From assembly GCA_045639325.1 (NCBI GenBank), contig JAZUCU010000042.1, positions 61,012 through 125,011 of the forward strand: 64,000 nt of DNA. The letters are read 5' to 3'. Shown here piece by piece: positions 8,083 to 16,760 of this stretch. Each line of letters begins with the position of its first letter. Positions within the stretch are counted from its first letter, which is position 1. The position numbers and the translations under genes were made by a program. The notes beneath the pieces are model-generated. The model ran no database searches. It was not told the DNA's origin and saw nothing but the letters and a program-made list of their open reading frames with translations. The DNA is from RGIG8244 sp045639325 (GTDB taxonomy: Bacteria; Verrucomicrobiota; Lentisphaeria; Victivallales; UBA1829).

Positions 8083-9984
8083 TCAGTTCAACATGATCTG
8101 GCCGCCGGTGACAGGGATTGCCTGCCCGGTTTCAAACTGCTGTACGCAAGCATAAACAATTGCTTTTGCAACGTCAGCCGGGAAGCAGCCGCGGTGGATC
8201 GGGGACTGTTTGAGATAGAATTGTTTGACGTCTTCGATGGATTTTGCACCGGGAACTTTACCGGCATCCAGATACTGACGGAACAAACCGCGTTCCGGGT
8301 CGGACCACAGGGGGCCGTCGTAGTAGTTACCGGGGCAGACGGAGTTGACTTTGATGTTGTCAGCAACCAGTTCCATAGCGAAACTCTGTGTCATACCGAT
8401 CGTACCGAACTTACCGGCGGCATAAGCGGCGTTCTTGTTGGAACCTGCCAGACCGCTCTTGGAGTTGATCTGAACGATATCAGACCAGAGACCGGAAGCG
8501 GCATTCTGTTTTGCCATCATCGGAGCAAAATGTTTGACGACCAGGAAGTAACCTGTGTAGTTGACAGCGGTAACAAAGTCCCATGCCTTCTTTTCGAAGA
8601 CTTTAACGGAACCGGCTTTGAGGACCCCTGCATTGGAAACGAAGAGGTCGAGACCGCCGAACTTGTAAATAACAGAGTCAGCCAGTGCGGCGACGGAATC
8701 TTCATTGGAGACGTCGACAGCCAGAGAAGAAGCATTTGCGCCGAGACGTGCAGCGGCAGCAGCAGCACCTTCTGCATTCAAGTCGGCAACGATAACGTGT
8801 GCACCCTGTTTGATGAGTTCTTCGCTGATACCATAACCGAAGCCCTGAGCACCACCGGTGACCAGTGCGATTTTTCCGGAAAGAGCACCTGCAGCAGAGC
8901 CGGATGCGACTTTACTGCGATAGGCTTCCATTTCCCATGTTTCGATGAATTTGCGTGCAGCATCGGGGAGAACGTGTGCGCCGCCGAAAGCTGCGGTGAG
9001 TTTCAGAATTGTTGCGGAATCCTGAATGAATGCAGCCGCTGTGCGCATGGCTTTGACATCTTTACCGGCTGCAAAGAGAGCTTTGCCCGGAACTTTGATT
9101 GCCATCGGCAGATAACCGTGTTCGGCTTTGAAGTTTTCCACTGCTTCTTTTGTGATTTCGTCGGTGACGAGTGCAAAAGATTTGGAGTAAACAATGTGGT
9201 CGGGAGAGAAGGGACCGCAGGGCAATTCCAGCTGGGGCATTGCACAAACTGCAGCGGGGACACCGTCAGCAGCGAGAAGACCGCGGAGGACCGGAGCATT
9301 TTCGCGGACGAAATCCATATCAGAATCTGCGCCGGAAGTATCGTCGACACTCACGCCTTTGCTTTCGCTGTAAGCGGTGATTTTAGCGAAGATATCTTCG
9401 TACATGGGAGCAATCTTTTCCGGATCATCGGATGCGACAAACACGCCGTGATTCTGGAGGAAGACCAGTTCGGGCACTGCACCGTTATTGGCAGCAGACC
9501 ATGCGGTGAATGCTTTCTTTGCTTCGATGGCAAGTGTTGCGCCGGGATCGACTACGCCCATCCACAGAGCAGAGGGGAACAATTCTTTGCAGATTGCTTC
9601 GCCGTTATTGCCGCAAACCAGTGCGCTGACCAGTGTCGGGTGCAGGTGCATCACATATTTCTGGGGGAACAGAGTATGGAGCGGAGCTTCCACGGAGGGA
9701 CGACGGCCGTTTTTGCTTGCGAGGACGGAGAAATCGGTATAGCGTTTTACAACGGCTTCCCGATCTGCCGGATCAGCTGCTGCGCCTGCATCCATACAGG
9801 CATCGAGCAGAGCACGATCCATTTTTACCAGATCATCAGCTTCCATGACGGCGAGAGCAACGCCGCTGGGTTTGATGTAGAGATACTTTTCATCCTTCCA
9901 GGAGGAGTTGCCGCCGCCTGCGAGGACATAACCTTTTCTGCTTCCCAGATCTCTGGAAAGTGCCGCAATGATTTCTTGTGACAT
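8083..9984 (-). CDS. rhaEW: Rhamnulose-1-phosphate aldolase / lactaldehyde dehydrogenase fusion
   Basis: The protein of about 633 residues joins two enzymes. The N-terminal class II aldolase part (about residues 1-370) has the zinc-binding motif MHLHPTLVSAL and FLQNHGVFV. The C-terminal short-chain dehydrogenase part has the cofactor loop TGGAQGFGYG, NAGV, and the catalytic pair in YAAGK. This arrangement is known from RhaEW/YuxG-type enzymes. They split L-rhamnulose-1-phosphate to DHAP and L-lactaldehyde and then oxidise the aldehyde. I use the second ATG (9984) because the GGAA ribosome site almost touches the first. It heads the operon with the PHP-like and zincin genes. Rhamnose isomerase and kinase genes are not in this window. 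Confidence 0.88.
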   Translation of the reverse strand: MSQEIIAALSRDLGSRKGYVLAGGGNSSWKDEKYLYIKPSGVALAVMEADDLVKMDRALLDACMDAGAAADPADREAVVKRYTDFSVLASKNGRRPSVEAPLHTLFPQKYVMHLHPTLVSALVCGNNGEAICKELFPSALWMGVVDPGATLAIEAKKAFTAWSAANNGAVPELVFLQNHGVFVASDDPEKIAPMYEDIFAKITAYSESKGVSVDDTSGADSDMDFVRENAPVLRGLLAADGVPAAVCAMPQLELPCGPFSPDHIVYSKSFALVTDEITKEAVENFKAEHGYLPMAIKVPGKALFAAGKDVKAMRTAAAFIQDSATILKLTAAFGGAHVLPDAARKFIETWEMEAYRSKVASGSAAGALSGKIALVTGGAQGFGYGISEELIKQGAHVIVADLNAEGAAAAAARLGANASSLAVDVSNEDSVAALADSVIYKFGGLDLFVSNAGVLKAGSVKVFEKKAWDFVTAVNYTGYFLVVKHFAPMMAKQNAASGLWSDIVQINSKSGLAGSNKNAAYAAGKFGTIGMTQSFAMELVADNIKVNSVCPGNYYDGPLWSDPERGLFRQYLDAGKVPGAKSIEDVKQFYLKQSPIHRGCFPADVAKAIVYACVQQFETGQAIPVTGGQIMLN

Positions 9985-10012
9985 GATTTGCATTTCCTTT
10001 CAGTTTTTCGAT

Positions 10013-10060
10013 GAGGCGATTTCAAAAATCCGTATGAAACGCGAGTTTTCAATCAGCCTC
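10013..10060. repeat. Short imperfect palindromic repeat, GAGGC ends
   Basis: This 48 bp imperfect palindrome starts with GAGGC and ends with GCCTC. It shares the GAGGYRATTTCAAAARTC-type end with the larger element at 35795-35960. It lies in the leader of the aldolase operon. Confidence 0.5.
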
Positions 10061-10082
10061 CGTTTTTAAAACAATATTCTTT

Positions 10083-10110
10083 AATATAACAGTATATACT
10101 GAAAATGCAA
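10083..10110 (-). promoter_or_regulatory. Promoter of the rhaEW operon
   Basis: On the minus strand, TTGCAT (10105-10110) and TATATT (10083-10088) are separated by 16 bp. A 12 bp perfect palindrome fills most of the spacer. Confidence 0.7.
10090..10101. promoter_or_regulatory. Palindromic operator candidate in promoter spacer
   Basis: CAGTATATACTG is a perfect 12 bp palindrome placed between the -35 and -10 of the rhaEW promoter. That is a usual place for a repressor site. The regulator is not in the window. Confidence 0.5.
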
Positions 10111-10202
10111 TTTTTTTCCTGCAAAAAAATCAGAAAAATCGTAACAAATATATCACTCATCCGGAATTTTCTGACTTGAACCGATTTTTTACGGATGAAT
10201 AT

Positions 10203-10231
10203 TTGACATTTCCCCGATGGGGGTATATATT
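10203..10231 (+). promoter_or_regulatory. Promoter of the FNT channel gene
   Basis: A perfect TTGACA (10203-10208), a 17 bp spacer and TATATT (10226-10231) lie about 45 bp before the ATG. This is one of the strongest-looking promoters in the window. Confidence 0.75.
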
Positions 10232-10277
10232 AACTTTTCGTCATCAAAACAAAAACAATGTAATTGGAGTATTCAAA

Positions 10278-10934
10278 ATGTTTCGTACCCCGTCTGTCAG
10301 TGAGTCCTGGAAAATCTTTGTCAATGCCGTGCTTGCCGGTCTGTTCATCGGTATCGCCGGAACCGTTTATCTGGCTTGTCCGATTCCCGTACTCGGGGCA
10401 TTTCTGTTCGGTTTCGGTCTGTTGACGATTGTCTGTAACAATTTCAAACTGTTCACTGGCGCGGTGGGATACCTTGCAAATCAGGGGAAGAACACCTATT
10501 ATTATCTGTTTGTTCTGCTTTGGATTTGGCTGGGCAACCTGTTGGGATGCTTTGCTGTTGGTTCCGCTGTCCGTGCCACCCGTTCTTTCATGGGGCTTTC
10601 CATTGCAGGTAAGGCGGCAAAAATTTGTGTTGCAAAAATCAATGATTCCCCGTGGAGTCTGTTGATTCTGGCATTTTTCTGCGGTATTCTGATGTATCTT
10701 GCAGTGGAAACATTCAAGCGGGAAGATCTGAATCCGGTCATCCGTATGACCACAGTTTTTCTGTGTGTTGCGGTCTTTATTCTTTGCGGTTTTGAACACT
10801 GTATTGCCAATATGTATTATTTCTCTGTTGCAGGCGCCTGGAGCCGTGATGTGTTTCTGCTTGTGCTTCTGATGACATTGGGTAATTCATTGGGCGGCAT
10901 GCTTCTGCCCATTGCGGATAAATTCCGTAAGTGA
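10278..10934 (+). CDS. Formate/nitrite transporter (FNT) family channel
   Basis: This inner-membrane protein of 218 residues has about six hydrophobic helices. Its motifs fit the FocA/NirC/HSC pentameric anion channel family, for example NNFKLFTGAVGYLA in the first half and CGFEHCIANMYYFSVAG near the C-terminus. It probably moves formate or a similar small acid across the membrane, but the anion cannot be told from sequence. I start it at 10278 because TTGGAGT lies just upstream and the earlier in-frame ATG precedes the predicted transcription start. It has its own promoter and no co-transcribed partner. Confidence 0.87.
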   Translation: MFRTPSVSESWKIFVNAVLAGLFIGIAGTVYLACPIPVLGAFLFGFGLLTIVCNNFKLFTGAVGYLANQGKNTYYYLFVLLWIWLGNLLGCFAVGSAVRATRSFMGLSIAGKAAKICVAKINDSPWSLLILAFFCGILMYLAVETFKREDLNPVIRMTTVFLCVAVFILCGFEHCIANMYYFSVAGAWSRDVFLLVLLMTLGNSLGGMLLPIADKFRK

Positions 10935-10968
10935 GCGGTGAGAAAACAGATAAATTAAAATTTCCCGC

Positions 10969-10996
10969 TTGACAAAAGAAAAAAGCGTGCTATTGT
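10969..10996 (+). promoter_or_regulatory. Promoter of the DegT-type aminotransferase gene
   Basis: TTGACA (10969-10974), a 16 bp spacer and TATTGT (10991-10996) lie 65 bp before the ATG. Confidence 0.65.
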
Positions 10997-11061
10997 ACAA
11001 AAAACAATCTTAAAGGATGTGTTGTAATCCAATTAAGTTTATACATTTCAGGAGAGAAAAA

Positions 11062-12384
11062 ATGAGTGAAAAGAAATCCGGTGGAGATTTTCGCTATTCT
11101 GTAGGCGAAAGCAAAGTCCCGTGGCATGCCGTGGGTGAGTTTTTCAATGGATCTGATGCCTTGAATCTGGTACGTTTCCTTTTGCCGGATAACGGCAATC
11201 CGGAATATGATGCTGTTTTCAAACAGGCTGCTGATGCCATTACAAAATTGGAAAATGTCAGCGGTCGCGCAACCAAATTGACACTCGGTCAGAACGTTGC
11301 CGCTGCCGAACAGAAAGCGGTGGAATACTTCGGTTCCAAATACGCCTGCTTTGTGGATAACTGGACAGGCGGTATGGAAATCGCTTATAAACTTGCCGGT
11401 CTCAAAGCCGGTGATGAAGTGATCATGCCTGCCGTTACCTTTATTGCTACCATGGCATATCCGTTGAGTATCGGTGCAAAAATTGTGTTTGCCGACGTGG
11501 ATCCGGAAACGATCAATATGGATCCGGCAGACGTTGCCCGCAAGATCACTCCCAAAACAAAAATGATCGTTCCCGTACACCTGGGCGGCTATCCGGTGGA
11601 TATGGACCCGATCATGGAACTGGCAAAGAAACATGGCATTTGCGTCATGGAAGATGCTGCTCATGGTATGGGCGGTGCATACAAAGGCAAAAAGCTTGGT
11701 GCGATCGGTAACTTCGGCGGTTTCTCTCTCCATGAAGTGAAAAACATCAACTCCCTCGGCGAAGGCGGTGTTCTCCTTGCCAACGATGATTATGCCGGTA
11801 ATCAGCTTGCCAATGCCCGTTTCCTCGGTCTGGACTTCACCAGAAAGATCAAAGACTGGTTGTATGATATTTCCCCGCTGATCGACCGTTTCGGCAATAT
11901 TCAGGTTGCACAGAATCACTCTGTTACTGAAATTCAGGCTGTCGGCTTGCTTCTCCAGATGCAGCGTCTGGATGAAATTATCGCCATCCGCCGGAAAGCT
12001 GCGGAATACATGAACAGTGTCCTTTCTCAGGAAGAAGGTATTCTGGTGGAAAAAGCCGATACAGCAGAAACTTACGGTACACACCACCTGTATCTGTTGC
12101 GTATCGATCCGGAAATCTGCGGCGGCAATATTCAGACACTCTCCAAGAAACTGGCAGAAAAAGGTCTGACCAATATTACTCACTTCGGTCCCATGTATCG
12201 TTTCAAGATCATGAAAGATATGGGCTATGATGAAGAAGCGATTGCGGCAACATGTCCCAACACAGAACGCATGTTCTATCATTCCTACACTCATCTGCCG
12301 TTGTATCCGTTGACGGAAGAACAGCTTGTTTACCAGGCAAATGCGGTTGTGGAAGCTGTACGGGAAATGAAAGCCGGCAAATAA
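11062..12384 (+). CDS. DegT/DnrJ/EryC1/StrS family PLP aminotransferase
   Basis: The 440-residue protein has the fold-type I layout of sugar aminotransferases. Visible segments are VDNWTGGMEIAYKLAGLKAGDEVIMPAVTFIATMAYP, VMEDAAHGMGG (the Asp that pairs with the PLP ring nitrogen), and SLHEVKNINSLGEGG with the PLP lysine at residue 227. Such enzymes usually aminate a keto-sugar nucleotide, or act as dehydratases. The substrate cannot be told here. The ATG at 11062 follows AGGAGA. It is a single-gene unit between its own promoter and a strong terminator. No sugar-nucleotide genes adjoin it, so a role outside glycan synthesis is possible. Confidence 0.88.
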   Translation: MSEKKSGGDFRYSVGESKVPWHAVGEFFNGSDALNLVRFLLPDNGNPEYDAVFKQAADAITKLENVSGRATKLTLGQNVAAAEQKAVEYFGSKYACFVDNWTGGMEIAYKLAGLKAGDEVIMPAVTFIATMAYPLSIGAKIVFADVDPETINMDPADVARKITPKTKMIVPVHLGGYPVDMDPIMELAKKHGICVMEDAAHGMGGAYKGKKLGAIGNFGGFSLHEVKNINSLGEGGVLLANDDYAGNQLANARFLGLDFTRKIKDWLYDISPLIDRFGNIQVAQNHSVTEIQAVGLLLQMQRLDEIIAIRRKAAEYMNSVLSQEEGILVEKADTAETYGTHHLYLLRIDPEICGGNIQTLSKKLAEKGLTNITHFGPMYRFKIMKDMGYDEEAIAATCPNTERMFYHSYTHLPLYPLTEEQLVYQANAVVEAVREMKAGK

Positions 12385-12413
12385 AATTTAACGGCATTTG
12401 TTATCCGAATATC

Positions 12414-12450
12414 AAGGAGTGTATACTTTCCGGTATACATTCCTTTTTTT
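12414..12450 (+). terminator. Terminator of the DegT-type aminotransferase gene
   Basis: A 13 bp stem with one G-U pair (arms 12414-12426 and 12433-12445) has a 6-base loop and runs into a T-tract to 12450. Confidence 0.88.
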
Positions 12451-12474
12451 ATTCTCATTTTTACAGAAAAATAT

Positions 12475-12503
12475 TTGCAAAAATGCCTGCATGGCGGTAT
12501 ATT
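12475..12503 (+). promoter_or_regulatory. Promoter of the hydrolase fusion gene
   Basis: TTGCAA (12475-12480), a 17 bp spacer and TATATT (12498-12503) lie about 37 bp before the ATG. Confidence 0.7.
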
Positions 12504-12539
12504 CCGTAAAAACTGAAAAACCGAAAGGAATATACAAAT

Positions 12540-14492
12540 ATGAGACTTGTTGAACAGGAAAAAGCAAAATTTCCCGCCAATGCCGAAAATTATGATTTTC
12601 ACGGATTCGCCGGATATAAATTTGATTTTTGCGGATACGAAGCCATCGTGGTCTTCCCCGAAAAATATGCCGTAAACAGACCTTGGGTTTGGCGCGGACG
12701 CTGGTTCGGGCATGAACCCCAGACCGACATTGCACTGTTGGAACGCGGTTTTACACTTGTCTTTTTGAATACTTACATTTTCTACGGTGCACCCGGTGCG
12801 GTGACATTGTGGGAAAAATATTATGATTTCCTGCGTGAAAACTTCCAACTTGCCAAACGTGCCGCTTTGATCGGTATGAGTCAGGGCGCATTGATTGCAC
12901 TCAACTTCGCCAAGAAAAATCCCGATAAAGTCTCTGCCATCTACATCGATAACGGCGTTTGCGATTTCAAGAGCTGGCCCGGCGGATTCGGTAAAAGCGA
13001 TGTTTATGACGACTGGATCCAGTGTCAGAAATCTTACAACCTTGCCACCAGAGAAGATGCACTCAATTACAACGATCAGCCTTTTGACAATCTGGAAGAG
13101 CTGGCTGCTGCAAAAGTACCCATTCTTGCCGTCTGCGGCGATATTGACAAGGTCGTTCCCCTTGATGAAAATATGGATATCTTTGCGCCCCGTTATGAAG
13201 CATTGGGCGGCCCGATCCGTGTTGTCGTAAAGAAGAATAACGACCATCACCCCCACAGTTTCAAAGACCCGACTTACATGGTCAATCATCTCCTCGCATA
13301 CAGTGCAGGCTGGAATGATTACATTGCCCCGCGTAACGGCATTGCCCGCTCCATGAAAAAGTTCATGACGGAAAAGAAAGGTACGGTTGCATTCCTCGGC
13401 GGCTCCATTACAGAAATGAACGGTTATTCCAAGTTGACCGAAGATCATTTGCGCCGTCTTTTCCCCGAATGTGAATTTACCTTCATCAATGCGGGGATTT
13501 CCTCCACCTGTTCCGACACCGGTGCATTCCGTGTGCTGAAAGATGTTATGGCGCATAAACCGGATTTGCTTTTTGCCGGTTTTGCAACGAATGATAATCA
13601 GGATGGCATGTTCGAACCGGAACATACGGTCCGCGGTATCGAAGGTATCGTCCGCACGGTAAAGACTGTCAAGCCGGAAACCGATATTGTGCTGCTCTTC
13701 ACGACCAATGAAAAAATGCTTGCACAATACTCCAAGAATTCCGTTCCTGTTTCTCCGGACCGTGAAGGTGGCGCATACAACAATACCCGTGAACCGGGCG
13801 AAGTCCCGCCGCAGATCATGGCTCATCTCAAAGTTGCGGATTATTACGGCATTCCCTCTATCAACTTCTCTGCCGACCTTGCGGAACGTATCCGTCATGG
13901 CGAATGTGACTGGGAAAAATTCGGCGGTGTACACCCTGCACCGTACGGCAATGCCATCTATGCCGAATCCATCCGCTCCTTTGTGCAGTATCAGCGTGAT
14001 TATGCCGATGGTATTGCGGAAGCGGCAACTGTGCTGCCTGCACCGATGAATCCTTATTGCTATGCCAACGGGGATATGATTCCTGCCGATCAGATTGCCA
14101 TTTCCAACAATAAATCCTGGACGGTCGGTGAACCTGACTGGGATGCGTTGCCGGGTGCAAAACGGGAACGTTTCCTGGGAATCGCCAATCTTTACGCCGA
14201 TCAGCCGGGTGCGGAAGTCACCATTTCCTTTACGGGTAAAGTCATCGGTTTCTATCTGACTGCGGGCCCGGATGCCGGTATTCTGGAATACAGTATTGAC
14301 GGTGGCGAGTTCCGGAAACAGGATTTGTATCATCATTACAGTGCCGGCTTGCATTATCCGCGCAGCGTAGTTCTTGCGGATGAATTGTCTGCGGGTGCTC
14401 ATACGGCAGTCTTGCGTATTTCTGCGGAAAAGAATGAGAAATCCAAAGGCCATGCTGCCCGTCTGATTGCTTTGGAAGTCTGTAAAGACTAA
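12540..14492 (+). CDS. Alpha/beta-hydrolase plus SGNH esterase fusion
   Basis: The 650-residue protein joins two unrelated hydrolase folds. The first part (about residues 1-270) is an alpha/beta hydrolase with the nucleophile elbow GMSQGA (Ser114), a late VCGDIDKVVP segment that may hold the acid, and a HHPHSF histidine region. The second (about 280-480) is SGNH-like, with GGSITE (Ser289), NAGISS, the FATND block and GGVHP. The last 120 residues resemble a beta-sandwich often found after SGNH domains. There is no signal peptide, so it probably acts in the cytoplasm. It may remove acyl groups from a sugar or glycan breakdown product, which is inference. The ATG follows GAAAGGAA. Confidence 0.75.
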   Translation: MRLVEQEKAKFPANAENYDFHGFAGYKFDFCGYEAIVVFPEKYAVNRPWVWRGRWFGHEPQTDIALLERGFTLVFLNTYIFYGAPGAVTLWEKYYDFLRENFQLAKRAALIGMSQGALIALNFAKKNPDKVSAIYIDNGVCDFKSWPGGFGKSDVYDDWIQCQKSYNLATREDALNYNDQPFDNLEELAAAKVPILAVCGDIDKVVPLDENMDIFAPRYEALGGPIRVVVKKNNDHHPHSFKDPTYMVNHLLAYSAGWNDYIAPRNGIARSMKKFMTEKKGTVAFLGGSITEMNGYSKLTEDHLRRLFPECEFTFINAGISSTCSDTGAFRVLKDVMAHKPDLLFAGFATNDNQDGMFEPEHTVRGIEGIVRTVKTVKPETDIVLLFTTNEKMLAQYSKNSVPVSPDREGGAYNNTREPGEVPPQIMAHLKVADYYGIPSINFSADLAERIRHGECDWEKFGGVHPAPYGNAIYAESIRSFVQYQRDYADGIAEAATVLPAPMNPYCYANGDMIPADQIAISNNKSWTVGEPDWDALPGAKRERFLGIANLYADQPGAEVTISFTGKVIGFYLTAGPDAGILEYSIDGGEFRKQDLYHHYSAGLHYPRSVVLADELSAGAHTAVLRISAEKNEKSKGHAARLIALEVCKD

Positions 14493-14519
14493 AAAATAAA
14501 AAGATTTATTTTAATTTGT

Positions 14520-14547
14520 TTGAAAAATTGCGTTTTGGTATTATATT
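14520..14547 (+). promoter_or_regulatory. Promoter of the ceramidase-like operon
   Basis: TTGAAA (14520-14525), a 16 bp spacer and TATATT (14542-14547) are present. The -10 sits in the loop of a perfect inverted repeat. Confidence 0.7.
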
Positions 14548-14564
14548 AGATGCCAAAACGCAAT
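14527..14564. promoter_or_regulatory. Inverted-repeat operator candidate around the -10
   Basis: ATTGCGTTTTGG (14527-14538) and its exact reverse complement (14553-14564) flank a 14 bp spacer that contains the -10 TATATT. The arm centres are 26 bp apart. There is no T-tract after it, so an operator or leader hairpin is more likely than a terminator. Confidence 0.6.
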
Positions 14565-14593
14565 AATTATATAAACAGTAAGGTATTTTTACG

Positions 14594-15925
14594 ATGAGCA
14601 ATCTCAAGTTCAATTATGCCCGCCGGACAATCAATCCGCCCATGAAGATGGGGCTTGCCGGTTATTTCAATACACGAATCTGGGAAAACGTGCTGGATGA
14701 TCTGGAAGTCCGTGTTGCCGCGTTTCAGGATGGCGATAACTTTGCTTTTCTGATTCAATACGATTTGATCACATGTCCGCCTCCCATGTTCAATATGTTG
14801 AAAGAAGCATTGGCGGCGAACGGATTTGCTCATGCCACGCTGGTTGTCACCGCTACCCATTGTCATACCGCACCGGAAGTCCGTGTCGGCCGTGGCGGAT
14901 ATTGCGAAGATTACCTGCCTTTTGCGGTTGAAAAAACAATCGAAGCATGTAAAGAAGCCGTCAGCGCATTGGAAGATGCCACTATGGAACGGACCATGGT
15001 CATGGAAGGCAGCTGCTGTTTCAACCGCCGTTTCTGGATGAAGAACGGCGAAGTTGCAACGAATCCGGGTAAATTGAATCCGGATATTGTGCGTCCGGAA
15101 GGGGAAATCGACCCCGAAATCCCCATGCTCCGTTTCCGTTCCGCCTCTGGAAAAGAGCTGGTTCTTTTGAGCATCAGCAATCATGCCGATACGACTGGTG
15201 GGAACGATGTTTCCGGCGACTGGCCTTCCTGGACGCGCCGTCTGGTGGAAGCCGAACTTTCTGCCGGTGCGATGGTGATGCCGTTGATCGGCTGTTCCGG
15301 TGACATCAATCATTTTGATGTTTCCGTTGCCGGCGATCAGACGGAACCTGCGGAAGCGGAACGGATCGGGCGTTGTTATGCCAAAGCTGTGATTGCCGGC
15401 TTGCCAAAATTCAAATCTGCACCGATTCAATTCAGCTGCCGGAGTCGGGACTTTGATATGCCGGGCCGTGAGATTTCCGAAGAAGAATTGGCGGAAGCCA
15501 ACGAAATCATGGAAAAATATGCGGATATCGAATTCAATCAGGATACGGCGAAGAATCTGACAGCGGAAGATTTTGCAAAGAAATCCCCGGTCGTTCTGAA
15601 ATATTTTGCATCCAATCTGTTGAATATTGCCGCAAATCCCAAATCCTTCCATTTTGAAATCAGCTATCTTGATTTCGGAACCGGTGCGGTTATGGGCGTT
15701 CCCTGCGAACCGTTTGTGGCGACCGGGCTGTTGATCCGCCGTGAATACCTTTTCGGCAAAACTGCATTGATTGCGATTTTGAATAACGGCAGCGGGACCG
15801 GATATTTCCCGAATTCCTGGAATTACGGCCGCGGCGGTTATGAAACGGCTCCCCGTTCCAATCCGTTCTCTGTTCATGCCGCCGGTATTGTATTGAATGA
15901 AGCCTTGAAGATTATCAATTCCTGA
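14594..15925 (+). CDS. Neutral ceramidase-like hydrolase, cytoplasmic
   Basis: The 443-residue protein resembles the N-terminal zinc domain of neutral/alkaline ceramidases. TATHCHTAPEVR supplies candidate zinc histidines, and GCSGDINHFDV lies where the family has its NxGDVSPN motif. It lacks a signal peptide and the C-terminal domain of true ceramidases, so lipid hydrolysis outside the cell is unlikely. A paralogue lies at 43105-44439 and shares NRRF, NPGKLNPDI and INHFDV. It is the first gene of an operon with a TIM-barrel isomerase and a beta-propeller protein. That context suggests a sugar or amide derivative as substrate. Confidence 0.78.
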   Translation: MSNLKFNYARRTINPPMKMGLAGYFNTRIWENVLDDLEVRVAAFQDGDNFAFLIQYDLITCPPPMFNMLKEALAANGFAHATLVVTATHCHTAPEVRVGRGGYCEDYLPFAVEKTIEACKEAVSALEDATMERTMVMEGSCCFNRRFWMKNGEVATNPGKLNPDIVRPEGEIDPEIPMLRFRSASGKELVLLSISNHADTTGGNDVSGDWPSWTRRLVEAELSAGAMVMPLIGCSGDINHFDVSVAGDQTEPAEAERIGRCYAKAVIAGLPKFKSAPIQFSCRSRDFDMPGREISEEELAEANEIMEKYADIEFNQDTAKNLTAEDFAKKSPVVLKYFASNLLNIAANPKSFHFEISYLDFGTGAVMGVPCEPFVATGLLIRREYLFGKTALIAILNNGSGTGYFPNSWNYGRGGYETAPRSNPFSVHAAGIVLNEALKIINS

Positions 15926-15945
15926 TGTAACAACGGAGTTTTACC

Positions 15946-16737
15946 ATGATTGAAGAAAAATTAGTTCATTTTGTCGAATGGAAAAAAGTTGCAGATGCCG
16001 ATCTGGAAAAGACCATGCATGACGTCCGTTCCTGGGGCGTTACCGATATTGTTGCCCACCCCATCTGGTGGTACAAGGAATGTGAAAATAAAGGCTATCT
16101 CAAACGCATTGCATCCATGCTCAAAGCTGCCGATTTGAAAACTCCGGCATGTCACGCATTGTGGGGGCAGGGGAGAGACCTTGCCTGCAATGATGAAAGT
16201 CAGCGTCTCAATGCCATGGAAAATCACAAAGCATTTCTTTATGCTCTGGCGGAAATGGGTGTTTCCTCCTACACGCTTCATCTCGGTCTTGCCGGAGCAA
16301 CCGATCTGGCGTTTGCACGGGATCAGATCCGCCGCAGTGTGGATGCACTTCTGCCGGTTGCGCAGGAAACATCCATTGCTCTGGCGTTGGAAAACAGCGG
16401 TGAATCTCTTGATAATATGCATTATGTGATTGATCTTGTTGCCAGTTATGCAGATCCGGTTGTCGGACTCTGTTTCGATACCGGCCATGCCAACTATTAT
16501 CCCGAAGCCGGTTTGTTTGAACTGCTTGAATTGATGAAAAAAGATATGGTCACCTGCCACATGCATGATAATTATGGCACGGAAGATGATCACAATCCGC
16601 CGGGCGAAGGCAATATTCCGTGGGGCAAACTGGTCGCCGCATTGAAGGCTTGCCCCCGTATGCATCATGCAGAAACGGAATCCGGCAATTGGAGTCATGA
16701 ATCCTGGGATAGATTCTACGCAGCCTGGAATCAATAA
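15946..16737 (+). CDS. Sugar phosphate isomerase/epimerase-like TIM barrel
   Basis: This 263-residue protein belongs to the xylose isomerase-like TIM-barrel superfamily (AP_endonuc_2 type). Metal-site segments are ALENSGE (Glu), GLCFDTGHANYY (Asp and His), CHMHDNYG (His) and HHAETES near the end (Glu). GEGNIPW is also typical of the group. It probably isomerises or epimerises a sugar or inositol derivative in the cytoplasm. It starts 20 bp after the ceramidase-like gene and is 23 bp before the propeller gene, with a ribosome site (CGGAG) in the gap, so the three form an operon. Confidence 0.82.
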   Translation: MIEEKLVHFVEWKKVADADLEKTMHDVRSWGVTDIVAHPIWWYKECENKGYLKRIASMLKAADLKTPACHALWGQGRDLACNDESQRLNAMENHKAFLYALAEMGVSSYTLHLGLAGATDLAFARDQIRRSVDALLPVAQETSIALALENSGESLDNMHYVIDLVASYADPVVGLCFDTGHANYYPEAGLFELLELMKKDMVTCHMHDNYGTEDDHNPPGEGNIPWGKLVAALKACPRMHHAETESGNWSHESWDRFYAAWNQ

Positions 16738-16760
16738 TTGATTGCTTACGGAGTTTTCTT

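Noticed and set aside
12330..14453. A 707-codon open frame on the minus strand opposite the hydrolase fusion
   Set aside because: The plus-strand frame has clear GMSQGA and GGSITE motifs, a promoter and a ribosome site. The minus frame also spans the aminotransferase end and a terminator.
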